From: a virus
IMG/VR virus record: IMGVR_UViG_3300025641_000021
Span: 1-38,935 of that record
DNA: 38,935 nt
Strand: one strand, 5' to 3'
A program made the position numbers and the translations under genes. The notes beneath the pieces are model-generated. The model ran no database searches. It saw only the letters and a program-made list of their open reading frames with translations, and was not told the DNA's origin. Of this stretch, positions 20,855-28,913 are shown piece by piece (position 1 is the first letter of the stretch; every line of letters starts with the position of its first letter).

Positions 20855-21280
20855 ATGAAACACATAAAACTATATGAAGAATTCATCAACGAAAAACTAA
20901 AGGCTGGTAGAGATGAACCAATCGCAAAAGCTATTATTGCATATAGATATGCTGTAGAAGGTAGTGGTCGCGAAAAAGCACTTTTCGATATGGGGTTGAA
21001 TCCCGAAAGAACTGACTCAAACCCAGATCAGATGGAATATCTTTCAGGTTGGGGTAAAGATGTTATTAAAGCTCTTTCAGGAGCTAGAAGAGTTCCTAGT
21101 AAATATATGACAGGTACTGTAATTACTCTGGCAGCTGATAATGGTAATTCATACTACTTTGATGGTAGCGATTTAGTAGAAGGTGATAAAACTATTGTTA
21201 GAAATGCTTTGAAATTAACTTGGACTCAACTTATTGACGAATTAATCAAGCTAAAAGTTATTGAAGAGCCTAAATACTAA
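20855..21280 (+). CDS. Tagged protein of unknown function, 141 aa
   Basis: 141 residues beginning MKHIKLYEEFINEK, the clearest form of the recurring tag (INE|K). The rest is a mixed helix/strand protein: a helical AIIAYRYAVEGSGREKALFDMG, a middle SGWGKDVIKALSGARRVPSKY, strands TGTVITLAADNGNSYYF and a C-terminal helix TQLIDELIKLKV. No family recognised. It is the last gene of the block closed by the terminator at 21313. By the tag I infer it is a capsid-packaged protein. Confidence 0.7.
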   Translation: MKHIKLYEEFINEKLKAGRDEPIAKAIIAYRYAVEGSGREKALFDMGLNPERTDSNPDQMEYLSGWGKDVIKALSGARRVPSKYMTGTVITLAADNGNSYYFDGSDLVEGDKTIVRNALKLTWTQLIDELIKLKVIEEPKY

Positions 21281-21312
21281 TTGAGTTTAAGTATCATCGA
21301 ATTAAACTTTTT

Positions 21313-21345
21313 AAAAGGTCTGTGTATAATGCATGGACCTTTTTT
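21313..21345 (+). terminator. Rho-independent terminator
   Basis: An eight-base perfect stem (21313-21320 with 21336-21343), 15-nt loop and T-run to 21345. It closes the cargo block 16054-21280. Confidence 0.82.
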
Positions 21346-21363
21346 ATTTAATAGACTTTAAAT

Positions 21364-21885
21364 ATGCCTAGAATACCAGTAGAAATTATTTATATGCAAA
21401 TAGCATATCAAACAGCTAAACTTAGTTATGCCCAACGTCGTCGCGTTGGTTGTATTATTGTTAAAGATGAACAAATTGTTTCATTTGGTTATAATGGCAC
21501 TCCACATGGATTTAATAATGAGTGCGAAGAAACTTTAGTTGAAACTCAAAATTATGAGAACCCCGATCATGCTCTACATTTAATAGAAGAACATGGATAT
21601 GTATGTGAGAACGGATGTTGTACTAAAGAGACTCAAACTACAAAACGAGAGGTTCTACATGCGGAATCGAATGCTATTACAAAATTAGCAAAATCTACAA
21701 TGACATCTATTGATGCAGACCTATATACTACAACAGCTCCATGTTTTGATTGTGCTAAATTAATTATCCAAGCGGGTATTAAACAAGTATATTATTCAGA
21801 AGATTATAGAGATATGAGTGGCGTTGAATTATTAGAAAAGGCAGGAATCATCACAAAACAAGTTATATGTTGGAACGCGGATTAG
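21364..21885 (+). CDS. cd: dCMP deaminase
   Basis: 173 residues with the zinc-dependent cytidine/deoxycytidylate deaminase motifs: H99-A-E101 (Zn ligand and proton shuttle) and P126-C127-F-D-C130 (Zn ligands). The N-terminal AQRRRVGCIIVKD and GYNGTPHGF are typical of dCMP deaminases, and CENGCC (81-86) may add a structural zinc site. Expected role: dCMP to dUMP, feeding dTMP synthesis for phage DNA. It overlaps the helicase gene by 19 nt. Confidence 0.93.
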   Translation: MPRIPVEIIYMQIAYQTAKLSYAQRRRVGCIIVKDEQIVSFGYNGTPHGFNNECEETLVETQNYENPDHALHLIEEHGYVCENGCCTKETQTTKREVLHAESNAITKLAKSTMTSIDADLYTTTAPCFDCAKLIIQAGIKQVYYSEDYRDMSGVELLEKAGIITKQVICWNAD

Positions 21886-23597
21886 ATCAAATTATCGATA
21901 GCGCATTAGAAAAGAATACATTCGGAAAGGATTTTAAATTTAGAAAGGGTCAAAGAGAGATCATAACTAAAATTTGTGAAACATATCTCAATGATCCTGA
22001 TTCTACATTAGTTATAGATGCACCGACTGGTGCTGGTAAGTCACTGATTGCGATGTGGTCTGCTCATATCCTAAAAGAGTTAGGTAATAGAGGTTATATG
22101 GTTACTAGTGACCTGAGTCTCCAGGATCAATATGAGACTGACTTCTATAAGTATGGTTTGAGATGGCCGTCAATTAAAGGTGTCGATAATTATGAGTGTT
22201 CTGTCAATGGTTTACCATTTTCATTAGGTGATTGTAAACTTAAGGGTATGGGTTATGAGCAAGCTGAGAAATTAAGTTGTTATAATTCATGTGAATATCT
22301 TCAAAACAGAAGAAGAGCAATTGATCAACCCATTTCACTTCTTAATTATTCATTTTGGTTGATTCAGCGAAACTATGTTGAAGCCAAAATGCAACAAGAA
22401 GAACGCACGGTTCCTTTTGAAAAAAGAGATTTTGTATTCTTTGACGAAGCACACCGAATAGATGATATTGTACAGAGTCATTTTAGCCCAAGAATAGAAC
22501 ATTCGCTAGTTGAGAAAATGGTAACTCTAAATAGATTTGCTAGTAAAAATGGATTTCAAGAAGCTAGTTATACTAAAAATAAAATACAATCACTAGTTAA
22601 CCATATGATGAGTGGTGATAAACACGATGTATTTAGTGCGATGAGTGAATTTGAAAGAATTCTTCATGGTTTTGGCAAGGTTAGACAGGTGGCCAATAAG
22701 ATGGCTAAAAAGAGATTTGGAGTTTCAGGTGTGCCTAAAAATTGGCAAACAGCATTTGGTCACTTTGACAGACTTAAAGATGTTCACTGTAAAGTAGAAG
22801 ATTATCTTAGTTTGATTAAAGAAGTTGGAGTTGATAAGATGGTATTAGATCAAAATGAACATGAAGCAAAATTCATGTGTGTTGAAGAAAGTCTAATGAT
22901 TAACAAATATCTACATGAAAAGGCTGGATTCAAAGTTTTTATGAGTGCTACTATAGGTGATCCTCGAGCATTTGTTAGAATAATGGGAATTAAGAATGCT
23001 AAATTTATTAGAATGGATAATGCATTTAATTACGATAAATCACCAGTAGTATTTGTCAATCGACATAAGCTTTCATTTAGAGAACGAGATGAGAGTCTAC
23101 CAAAGGTAGTAGAAATATTGGATCAAATTATAGATAAACACGAGGGTCAACGCGGGGTCATTCACACTGGTTCATATGCGTTCACTAATTACATCAAGCA
23201 AAATAGTAAACATACGTTTAGATTGATGGATTATGAAAACAGTAAGGAAAAGTCTGATATGTTAGAACTTTTTAAAAAGAAAGATGGCGCAGTATTAATG
23301 GGACCGTCTCTTCTAGAAGGTTTAGATTTAAAAGACGATACAAGTCGATTCCAAATATTCTTTAAGGTACCATATCCTTCATTAGGCGATCCATTAATTA
23401 AAGCTAAAATGAAAACATCAAATGAGTGGTATGATTGGAAAACAGGAATTAGTGTTATGCAAGGTGTTGGTAGATCAGTTAGAAGTAAAGATGATTGGGC
23501 CGTAACATATGTGCTGGATGCATGTTTTAGAAGTTTGATAAATAAACCAGGGTTTTTCCCTCCAAGTTTTATGGAAAGAGTCAAAACTATAAAATAA
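21867..23597 (+). CDS. Superfamily 2 helicase, XPD/DinG-like with Fe-S cysteines
   Basis: 576 residues. Walker A is DAPTGAGKS (51-59). Four cysteines (C111, C123, C138, C142) lie between motifs Ia and II in the place of the XPD/DinG 4Fe-4S cluster. The DEAH box is in FFDEAHRID. Motif III-like MSATIG and motif VI QGVGRSVRSKDD complete the set. Expected activity: ATP-dependent 5'-3' DNA unwinding for repair or replication-fork restart. T4 has Dda, UvsW and gp41, but not this Fe-S type, so it is an accessory helicase. It begins inside the dCMP deaminase gene and ends 11 nt before a lipoprotein gene. Confidence 0.9.
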   Translation: MLERGLDQIIDSALEKNTFGKDFKFRKGQREIITKICETYLNDPDSTLVIDAPTGAGKSLIAMWSAHILKELGNRGYMVTSDLSLQDQYETDFYKYGLRWPSIKGVDNYECSVNGLPFSLGDCKLKGMGYEQAEKLSCYNSCEYLQNRRRAIDQPISLLNYSFWLIQRNYVEAKMQQEERTVPFEKRDFVFFDEAHRIDDIVQSHFSPRIEHSLVEKMVTLNRFASKNGFQEASYTKNKIQSLVNHMMSGDKHDVFSAMSEFERILHGFGKVRQVANKMAKKRFGVSGVPKNWQTAFGHFDRLKDVHCKVEDYLSLIKEVGVDKMVLDQNEHEAKFMCVEESLMINKYLHEKAGFKVFMSATIGDPRAFVRIMGIKNAKFIRMDNAFNYDKSPVVFVNRHKLSFRERDESLPKVVEILDQIIDKHEGQRGVIHTGSYAFTNYIKQNSKHTFRLMDYENSKEKSDMLELFKKKDGAVLMGPSLLEGLDLKDDTSRFQIFFKVPYPSLGDPLIKAKMKTSNEWYDWKTGISVMQGVGRSVRSKDDWAVTYVLDACFRSLINKPGFFPPSFMERVKTIK

Positions 23598-23608
23598 AAT
23601 ACACTATT

Positions 23609-24469
23609 ATGAAAAGATTTTTAAATAGATTTAGTACTTCTGATAAAATAACTATACTACTAAAGATTTTAGCTGTGGGTACATTAGCTTTACTTATGAG
23701 TAGTTGCGCTTCTTTAGATTTTAGAATTGCTACATTAAATTACGCTACACAGAGACAATCGTTGAATGTATCTAGTCCAATTGAGGCACAAACGTTTACA
23801 AGCGACTTTGACACATTTAAAAATTTAGATCCTCAGGATTTAGGACTTTCATTTGGTGGAAATTGGGTTCATTGTCGAATTCATGGTTTTCATGATTTAA
23901 ACAATTGGACAGATTTTACTTATAATCCATATTGGTGTAGACCTAGTAATGGTTTTATGAGAGCGTCTTTATATAACTGGAACTGGGGAGGTTACAATTA
24001 TTGGAATAATCAAATATGGGGATATACTCCATATAGATGGTCTCCGTTTGGATACGATAGATGGGGATATAACAATTGGATGGGTAATGTTTATTATGGT
24101 AATGGGTGGAATAACTATTATGGATGGAACAATAATTACATACCATACCGTTGGAGAAGATCAAATATAAACGGTAGGAGAGGTAATGTTGCACCTAGAA
24201 CAAGATCAACTAGAGTTATTAGAACTACGCCTACAAGAACTCGAACAATACCAAACAATGTTAGACCAACTAGGACACCAATTCCAAATAATGTAAGAAC
24301 TATTAGAACACCTATAAGAAGATCTGACGTAAAACCGCCAATAAGAACAAACACAAGACCGGTTAATAATACACCTAATAATATTAGGCCTGTTAGAACA
24401 AATACTAGGACGACTACTCAGCCTAGAAGATCTAGACCAACAAATGTAAAGAAAGACAATTTAAAATAA
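23609..24469 (+). CDS. Lipoprotein with W/Y/N/G-rich middle and basic Thr-Arg tail
   Basis: 286 residues. A signal peptide with a basic N-region (MKRFLNRF), hydrophobic core 16-30 and lipobox LMSS-C33 directs lipid attachment at C33. Residues 90-180 are very rich in Trp, Tyr, Asn and Gly (for example YNWNWGGYNYWNNQIWGY). Residues 185-286 are a basic, Thr/Arg/Pro/Asn-rich tail with repeats of the type IPNNVRPTRTP. This composition resembles outer-membrane lipoproteins of Bacteroidota and suggests a gene taken from the host. Possible roles are surface modification or superinfection exclusion during infection; nothing decides. Confidence 0.75.
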   Translation: MKRFLNRFSTSDKITILLKILAVGTLALLMSSCASLDFRIATLNYATQRQSLNVSSPIEAQTFTSDFDTFKNLDPQDLGLSFGGNWVHCRIHGFHDLNNWTDFTYNPYWCRPSNGFMRASLYNWNWGGYNYWNNQIWGYTPYRWSPFGYDRWGYNNWMGNVYYGNGWNNYYGWNNNYIPYRWRRSNINGRRGNVAPRTRSTRVIRTTPTRTRTIPNNVRPTRTPIPNNVRTIRTPIRRSDVKPPIRTNTRPVNNTPNNIRPVRTNTRTTTQPRRSRPTNVKKDNLK

Positions 24470-24475
24470 AAAAAC

Positions 24476-24706
24476 ATGGGATTTAACAAATTATTTTTAC
24501 CTGAACTACACACACTTAAACAGCAATTAGAAGAATTAGGAGAAACTGATTTTGGAAAATATTGGTTAAGACGCTTACAAAAGTCTGATGCGACCATTGG
24601 ATCGATTGAGTCGAATGACTTTATTAAACCTTTTGTAGATTTCGCATATAATAATAGCAAACTAATATTTGTAAAAAATGAAATGGATACAGATATTAAA
24701 AAATAA
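24476..24706 (+). CDS. Hypothetical protein, 76 aa
   Basis: Not recognised. 76 residues, helical, with a Leu-rich start (LFLPELHTLKQQLEEL) and the motif GKYWLRRLQKSDATIGS. It follows the lipoprotein gene by 6 nt and is separated by 4 nt from the next start. Confidence 0.6.
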   Translation: MGFNKLFLPELHTLKQQLEELGETDFGKYWLRRLQKSDATIGSIESNDFIKPFVDFAYNNSKLIFVKNEMDTDIKK

Positions 24707-24710
24707 ATTT

Positions 24711-25343
24711 ATGTCAACACAATCAAATACTAATAATCAGCAATTTTATGTTTGGATTAAATCAGAAAGAACTGGCCAAATTGTAGAGGTTGCAGAAACA
24801 CAAGACGATGCATCTTGGATTAAATTTACAGATGGTACTAAATGTAATTCTAAACTAGCCAGCGAATTTTTATTACCAGCTTCAAGTGAAGATCAGGCTA
24901 ATATGATCGCGAAAGATTTTGGAGGAATTACAACTTATATCGATCCTACTGATGCAACACCGGTTAGACCACGAAGAGATGTGGAACCTACTGATGCAAC
25001 TCCTGTTAGGCCTCGAAGAGATGTAGAACCTGTACAAGAAATTAATGTAATGATGGAAATGCTCAAGAAGATGAGCACTAAGAATAAAGCAGATCTACCT
25101 ATTAAAGTAAATCTACCTTCTAAAGAGGTCTATTCTTTACTTAAAGATCAGATGGATATTACAAAGAAAGATCTAAATTCACAAATTGTGGCGCTCGTAG
25201 AAAATCAGATAGATAATTTAAGAGACGAACTAAAAGAACAAATAGAAACATTTATTAATAATTATTATAATGGCAGAACAAACACAACCAACAGAACAGG
25301 TGGAAGCTCAAGCTCAACAGAATCAGGAAATTCCAACGCGTAG
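24711..25343 (+). CDS. Hypothetical phage protein with internal tandem repeat, 210 aa
   Basis: The ATG at 24711 (AAATAAATTTATG leader) is chosen; an upstream in-frame ATG at 24678 overlaps the previous gene. N-terminal residues 10-75 look like an SH3-like beta domain (FYVWIKSERTGQIVEVAE). Residues 79-106 are two copies of PTDATPVRPRRDVE, and residues 110-190 are helical with a coiled coil (LVENQIDNLRDELKEQIETF). The last 20 residues are Thr/Ser/Asn/Gly-rich and are encoded in the overlap with the next gene. The start of the tail region is the likely context; the role is unknown. Confidence 0.7.
   Translation: MSTQSNTNNQQFYVWIKSERTGQIVEVAETQDDASWIKFTDGTKCNSKLASEFLLPASSEDQANMIAKDFGGITTYIDPTDATPVRPRRDVEPTDATPVRPRRDVEPVQEINVMMEMLKKMSTKNKADLPIKVNLPSKEVYSLLKDQMDITKKDLNSQIVALVENQIDNLRDELKEQIETFINNYYNGRTNTTNRTGGSSSSTESGNSNA
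24945..25028 (+). repeat. Tandem repeat, 2 x 42 nt
   Basis: Two adjacent 42-nt units (24945-24986, 24987-25028) encode PTDATPVRPRRDVE twice. Most differences are at third codon positions, so the repeat is kept at the protein level. Confidence 0.9.
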
Positions 25344-25695
25344 AGAGCGTAGACGTAGACTAAAACAACAAGGTGTATTAAGATATCTTAGTAAGAAGAG
25401 TTTTTTAGATCCTATTCGTGCGAATTTTAGAGCAGAAAACATTAAGACTGGTTTTAAGATTCAAGAAATTAGACTTAAACAATTACAAGAAGAGTGGGAA
25501 GAAGCATTCATGACTAGATTAGAGTCTATGAAAGAAACTTGGTATGAAATGGGATATAACTCTGAAGAAATCGGTTGGTTAGAAGAGGCAGCTGCAATTA
25601 GTTTTGCTAATGTCAAAGAAACTCGTCGCGAAGATAGAAAAGAAGCACAACAATTAATGAAACGTGCTAAGGAATCATTGTTAACAAGACAATAG
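25270..25695 (+). CDS. Hypothetical helical protein, 141 aa
   Basis: 141 residues beginning 74 nt inside the upstream gene in another frame. It has a Gln/Thr-rich N-terminus, then a very basic segment (RRERRRRLKQQG, residues about 24-35), then long charged helices (KIQEIRLKQLQEEWEEAF) and an Arg/Lys-rich end. Basic plus coiled-coil composition suggests nucleic-acid contact or a structural core role. The next gene begins 3 nt after the stop. Recognised family: none. Confidence 0.65.
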   Translation: MAEQTQPTEQVEAQAQQNQEIPTRRERRRRLKQQGVLRYLSKKSFLDPIRANFRAENIKTGFKIQEIRLKQLQEEWEEAFMTRLESMKETWYEMGYNSEEIGWLEEAAAISFANVKETRREDRKEAQQLMKRAKESLLTRQ

Positions 25696-25698
25696 ATT

Positions 25699-26022
25699 AT
25701 GTTAAGTATTGGAATCGAGCCAGCAGATAATGGCGTCATTAAAACACTACTAGACGATAACGTCAATGGTGGTGGAGAACAATTTGAGGCTAGACAGGTT
25801 TATGAATTCGAAGGACCTATGAAAAGACCTAATCAAATTAAATTTATTAAAGATTTAATATTTGATTTAGGTATTGACATTGGAACAGAGTTAGATCCTG
25901 ATTATCTTCAAATATTTGCCGGATGGGGCAGAAAATACAAAGGTTCCGAAAAGGAAATAAAAAATAAAATCCAAATTTTACAAAAAGAAATTGAAAGATT
26001 AGGATCTATGTTGGAAGAATGA
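25699..26022 (+). CDS. Hypothetical protein, 107 aa
   Basis: Not recognised. 107 residues, mixed fold (FEARQVYEFEGP, then FIKDLIFDLGIDIGTELDPDYLQIFAGWG) with a C-terminal coiled coil (EKEIKNKIQILQKEIERLGSM). It overlaps the next gene by 4 nt (ATGA) and is in the tail-gene operon. Confidence 0.65.
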   Translation: MLSIGIEPADNGVIKTLLDDNVNGGGEQFEARQVYEFEGPMKRPNQIKFIKDLIFDLGIDIGTELDPDYLQIFAGWGRKYKGSEKEIKNKIQILQKEIERLGSMLEE

Positions 26023-26420
26023 ATTTAAAAGTCGAAGGCGTTTGGTGTAAAACTAGAACAGAGTTTGATAAATTATCTAAAACAGGTGATTACGATCTGT
26101 CTGTATCTTATTATGACATTTTTAATAGATTAATTAAAAGTGATCCTAATAACACCGAGCCATCTGACATAATTATTTCTATTTATATTAGGAAAACAAT
26201 TCAAAAAACTCTAAGAGATCTGGGCGAAGATAGTGATGCTAAGATTCTTTATATGTTTAAATCCCTGAGTGCAGATACTGTTAATGGATTTAGAGAATTT
26301 ATAAATACTATGGTCGATGAAGAATGTGAATTAGATTTATTGGTTGTCAATAGGTGTGATTTTCCAAAAACAGGTGTTCTTAGCAAATTCGATAATGTTA
26401 GGTTTATAGATAATGATTAA
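26019..26420 (+). CDS. Hypothetical protein, 133 aa
   Basis: Not recognised. 133 residues, mixed alpha/beta, with a possible globular fold (IIISIYIRKTIQKTLRDLG, CELDLLVVNRCDFP). It overlaps its neighbours at both ends (4 nt and 8 nt), which supports it as a co-translated part of the tail module. Confidence 0.65.
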   Translation: MNLKVEGVWCKTRTEFDKLSKTGDYDLSVSYYDIFNRLIKSDPNNTEPSDIIISIYIRKTIQKTLRDLGEDSDAKILYMFKSLSADTVNGFREFINTMVDEECELDLLVVNRCDFPKTGVLSKFDNVRFIDND

Positions 26421-27012
26421 ACATAAATTATTTGCAAAGGGTGATCAAATCCATGCGTTAATTTCAACAACGCAACAACCTAACTTATTAATACCCGTTA
26501 GGGCTACTATATATGATGTCAAATTCGATGACGTCAATCCACAATATCAAATTAGGATCAAAAAATTCTACGATCCTGTTTATTTTTTAAAGAAAAACTT
26601 ATTTGGCGGGAGATTTATAAAAAACTTTGAAGGAAAAGACACTAAGATAAATCTAAAAAGAGCACTGTATTCTACTGTTGAAGATATTGAAAATAATATA
26701 TTTAACGGTGACAAATGGAAACAGTATTTAATTGTAGTTGATTCTGTTTTTTGTACAAGAACACGAGCTGAACAAGAATCCCTTTTTAATAAAATTCAAA
26801 CATTTCATATTGAAATGAAGATTAAAGAACTTTATGAATTAGTGAATAGGTCAGTATATAGAAGCGGTGAATTCTATTGGCACACGAAGGGTGAATATAT
26901 AAAATCCTTACAGAAATTCTTAGGAAATAAATATCCCAAAGATTCTAAATGGGTAGATGAATTGTTATATAGACCTGATACTGACGAAATGGACAACGCA
27001 GAATGGGTTTAA
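26413..27012 (+). CDS. Hypothetical protein, 199 aa
   Basis: 199 residues, soluble. The N-terminal part is probably a small beta barrel (LFAKGDQIHALIS..., VRATIYDVKFDDVNPQYQIRIKKFY), which resembles an SH3/Tudor-like fold. The remainder is helical and basic. No family recognised. It is the last gene before the hairpin and GATATATA box at 27022, ahead of the large structural genes. Confidence 0.65.
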   Translation: MIKHKLFAKGDQIHALISTTQQPNLLIPVRATIYDVKFDDVNPQYQIRIKKFYDPVYFLKKNLFGGRFIKNFEGKDTKINLKRALYSTVEDIENNIFNGDKWKQYLIVVDSVFCTRTRAEQESLFNKIQTFHIEMKIKELYELVNRSVYRSGEFYWHTKGEYIKSLQKFLGNKYPKDSKWVDELLYRPDTDEMDNAEWV

Positions 27013-27021
27013 TATAATATC

Positions 27022-27044
27022 CTACCATATTAGGTAGATATATA
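27022..27044 (+). promoter_or_regulatory. Hairpin and GATATATA box before the structural block
   Basis: CTACC-ATATTA-GGTAG (27022-27037) can form a short hairpin, and GATATATA (27037-27044) begins in its last base, 19 nt before the ATG at 27064. The distance equals that of the late promoters at 18664 and 20252. It is a candidate late promoter for the large tail genes. Confidence 0.45.
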
Positions 27045-27063
27045 TAAAAAAGAATATCCATAT

Positions 27064-28899
27064 ATGCCGATTACTGACGACGCACATTTTATTTTTAAAA
27101 AGGTACTTAATATTGCTGATGAAACTACAGGTGTAGATGTTACGCAATATTTTTATGAGGATACAAGGACTGGAAAAGAAGTAAAAACCAGTGCACCTAA
27201 ACCAGGTTCTCTTAATAATGCCCCTCCAGAACCAATTGATACGGCTGGAACAGGTAAAAATACACTAGATTTAAATAATACAACCGCTAATTTTGGTGAA
27301 GGTTCTCTATATCCAACCAATGGTGTAGATTCTAGAAGTTATCCGGTTAGAACTGCTATTAGTGGAGATAAAGGTGATATTACATATGAAGATAAAGGAG
27401 ATACAGTTACCTTAGGTAAAGCACCTCGAAGTTTATTTAATAATTGGACATTACATAGATATGATAATAGAGTAGGTGTTGTCGCACGAGACAGCACGAG
27501 TGAAATAGGAGGTAAAGATTATAATAAACCTGTTATGAGCGCGTTGGGTGAGAATATGATACTTAATCCAACTGCTAGAAATATAGTTGAATACGCTAGT
27601 AGTACTGGTGGAGAAAGCTTTGCATACAGTTATAGTGATTTTATTCAAATGGAACACTACGGTCAAATATCTAATGATTATTTAATTACGCTTAGACGTT
27701 TCGCTTATCCTGTCGGTGATGATTTATTAAGTCCAAAAATGGCGGGTACTAAACCCGAACCTATTAATGCAGATGCCCCTGATTTGGCTAGAGCTGTTAC
27801 GTGGTTATCTCCTGCATTGGGCAATGATTTAAAAGAGATACTTAAATTTAAGGCTGGTTTTAAATGGACTGAAGCTAAATCAGAAATACAGGACGCACAA
27901 TCTAGACAAAGCGATACGGGTGCTTTAGGATCTGCCATAGATAATAGTAAATATGGTTCAGCTATTGAATCTGGTTTAAATGGTTTTACTGCAGCTCAAG
28001 CTAAGAAACTTAGACTTGCAGGTAATGTGGATCATACTAAAGAAACGTATCCTAATAAGGTTTTCGGACCTCTTAATATCATTGATCAGGTTTTAACCAG
28101 AGACAAGGGTTTAACCTTTGATCAAGAATTTAAATTATCATTTCACTATGATTTAAAAGCATTTCCTGGAACTAGTCCAAAGGTTGCATTTATGGATACA
28201 TTAGCTAACGTATTGGCGCTTACATATAATAATGCACCGTTTTGGGGAGGAGCTACTAGATTTAGTGGTAGTGGAAAAACCGGAAAACCTTTTGGAGATA
28301 CATCTCTTTTAGAAAAAGGAGATTATGCTGGTTATATTGGTTCTATTGCTGACACGCTCGCAGGGATGGGTGGAAACTTTATGGATCAATTAAAGAAGAC
28401 TGCAAAAAATATAGCTGGCGGCGAAGGAATTAATAAAATTTTAGGTGATTCTTCTATTCTTGAAAATATTGTTGGAGGCGGTTTAATGAAAATGCTGGGT
28501 GGACCTTCAGGTGGTGATGTTATTAAGGCCTTTTTAACAGGCGATCCAACTGGACAATGGCATTTAACTATAGGAAATCCAATGAACCCGATAATGGTCT
28601 GTGGAAACTTAGCATTACAAGATTCTGAATTTAGTTTTGAAGGTCCTCTAGGTTTTGAAGGTTTTCCTACTAAAATGAAAGTTGATATAACACTTAAACC
28701 TGGTAGACCTAGAGATAAAACAGAAATAGAATCTATGTTTAACGCAGGTAGAGGTAGAATGTATTTACAACCTGAATGGGGTGATGGAGAAGGTATAGAT
28801 ATAGATGCAATGCTTAATGTAGATGCGTATGGCCAAAATGGTAAAAATATCTCAAATAAAGCTTATATGAGTAGACTTTCTGATATGTCTGCTGGATAA
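27064..28899 (+). CDS. Large virion structural protein, probably tail or baseplate, 611 aa
   Basis: 611 residues, no signal peptide. The N-terminal 100 residues are polar and probably extended. The C-terminal 110 residues (WHLTIGNPMNPIMVCGNLAL, then FEGPLGFEGFPTKMKVDITLKPGRPRD) look like a beta-rich domain found in phage tail/baseplate proteins. The middle has a FRRFAYP-like stretch (TLRRFAYPVGDDL) and Gly-rich linkers (for example around GGNFMDQL). It heads the block of LysM-like, hub and spike genes, which is the main basis for a baseplate or tail assignment; the T4 counterpart is not identified. Confidence 0.6.
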   Translation: MPITDDAHFIFKKVLNIADETTGVDVTQYFYEDTRTGKEVKTSAPKPGSLNNAPPEPIDTAGTGKNTLDLNNTTANFGEGSLYPTNGVDSRSYPVRTAISGDKGDITYEDKGDTVTLGKAPRSLFNNWTLHRYDNRVGVVARDSTSEIGGKDYNKPVMSALGENMILNPTARNIVEYASSTGGESFAYSYSDFIQMEHYGQISNDYLITLRRFAYPVGDDLLSPKMAGTKPEPINADAPDLARAVTWLSPALGNDLKEILKFKAGFKWTEAKSEIQDAQSRQSDTGALGSAIDNSKYGSAIESGLNGFTAAQAKKLRLAGNVDHTKETYPNKVFGPLNIIDQVLTRDKGLTFDQEFKLSFHYDLKAFPGTSPKVAFMDTLANVLALTYNNAPFWGGATRFSGSGKTGKPFGDTSLLEKGDYAGYIGSIADTLAGMGGNFMDQLKKTAKNIAGGEGINKILGDSSILENIVGGGLMKMLGGPSGGDVIKAFLTGDPTGQWHLTIGNPMNPIMVCGNLALQDSEFSFEGPLGFEGFPTKMKVDITLKPGRPRDKTEIESMFNAGRGRMYLQPEWGDGEGIDIDAMLNVDAYGQNGKNISNKAYMSRLSDMSAG

Positions 28900-28913
28900 A
28901 ATAATACTAATAT

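Noticed and set aside
23955-24354. - strand frames over the lipoprotein gene
   Set aside because: Complement of low-complexity Trp/Tyr/Asn and Thr/Arg codons; no promoter or domain.
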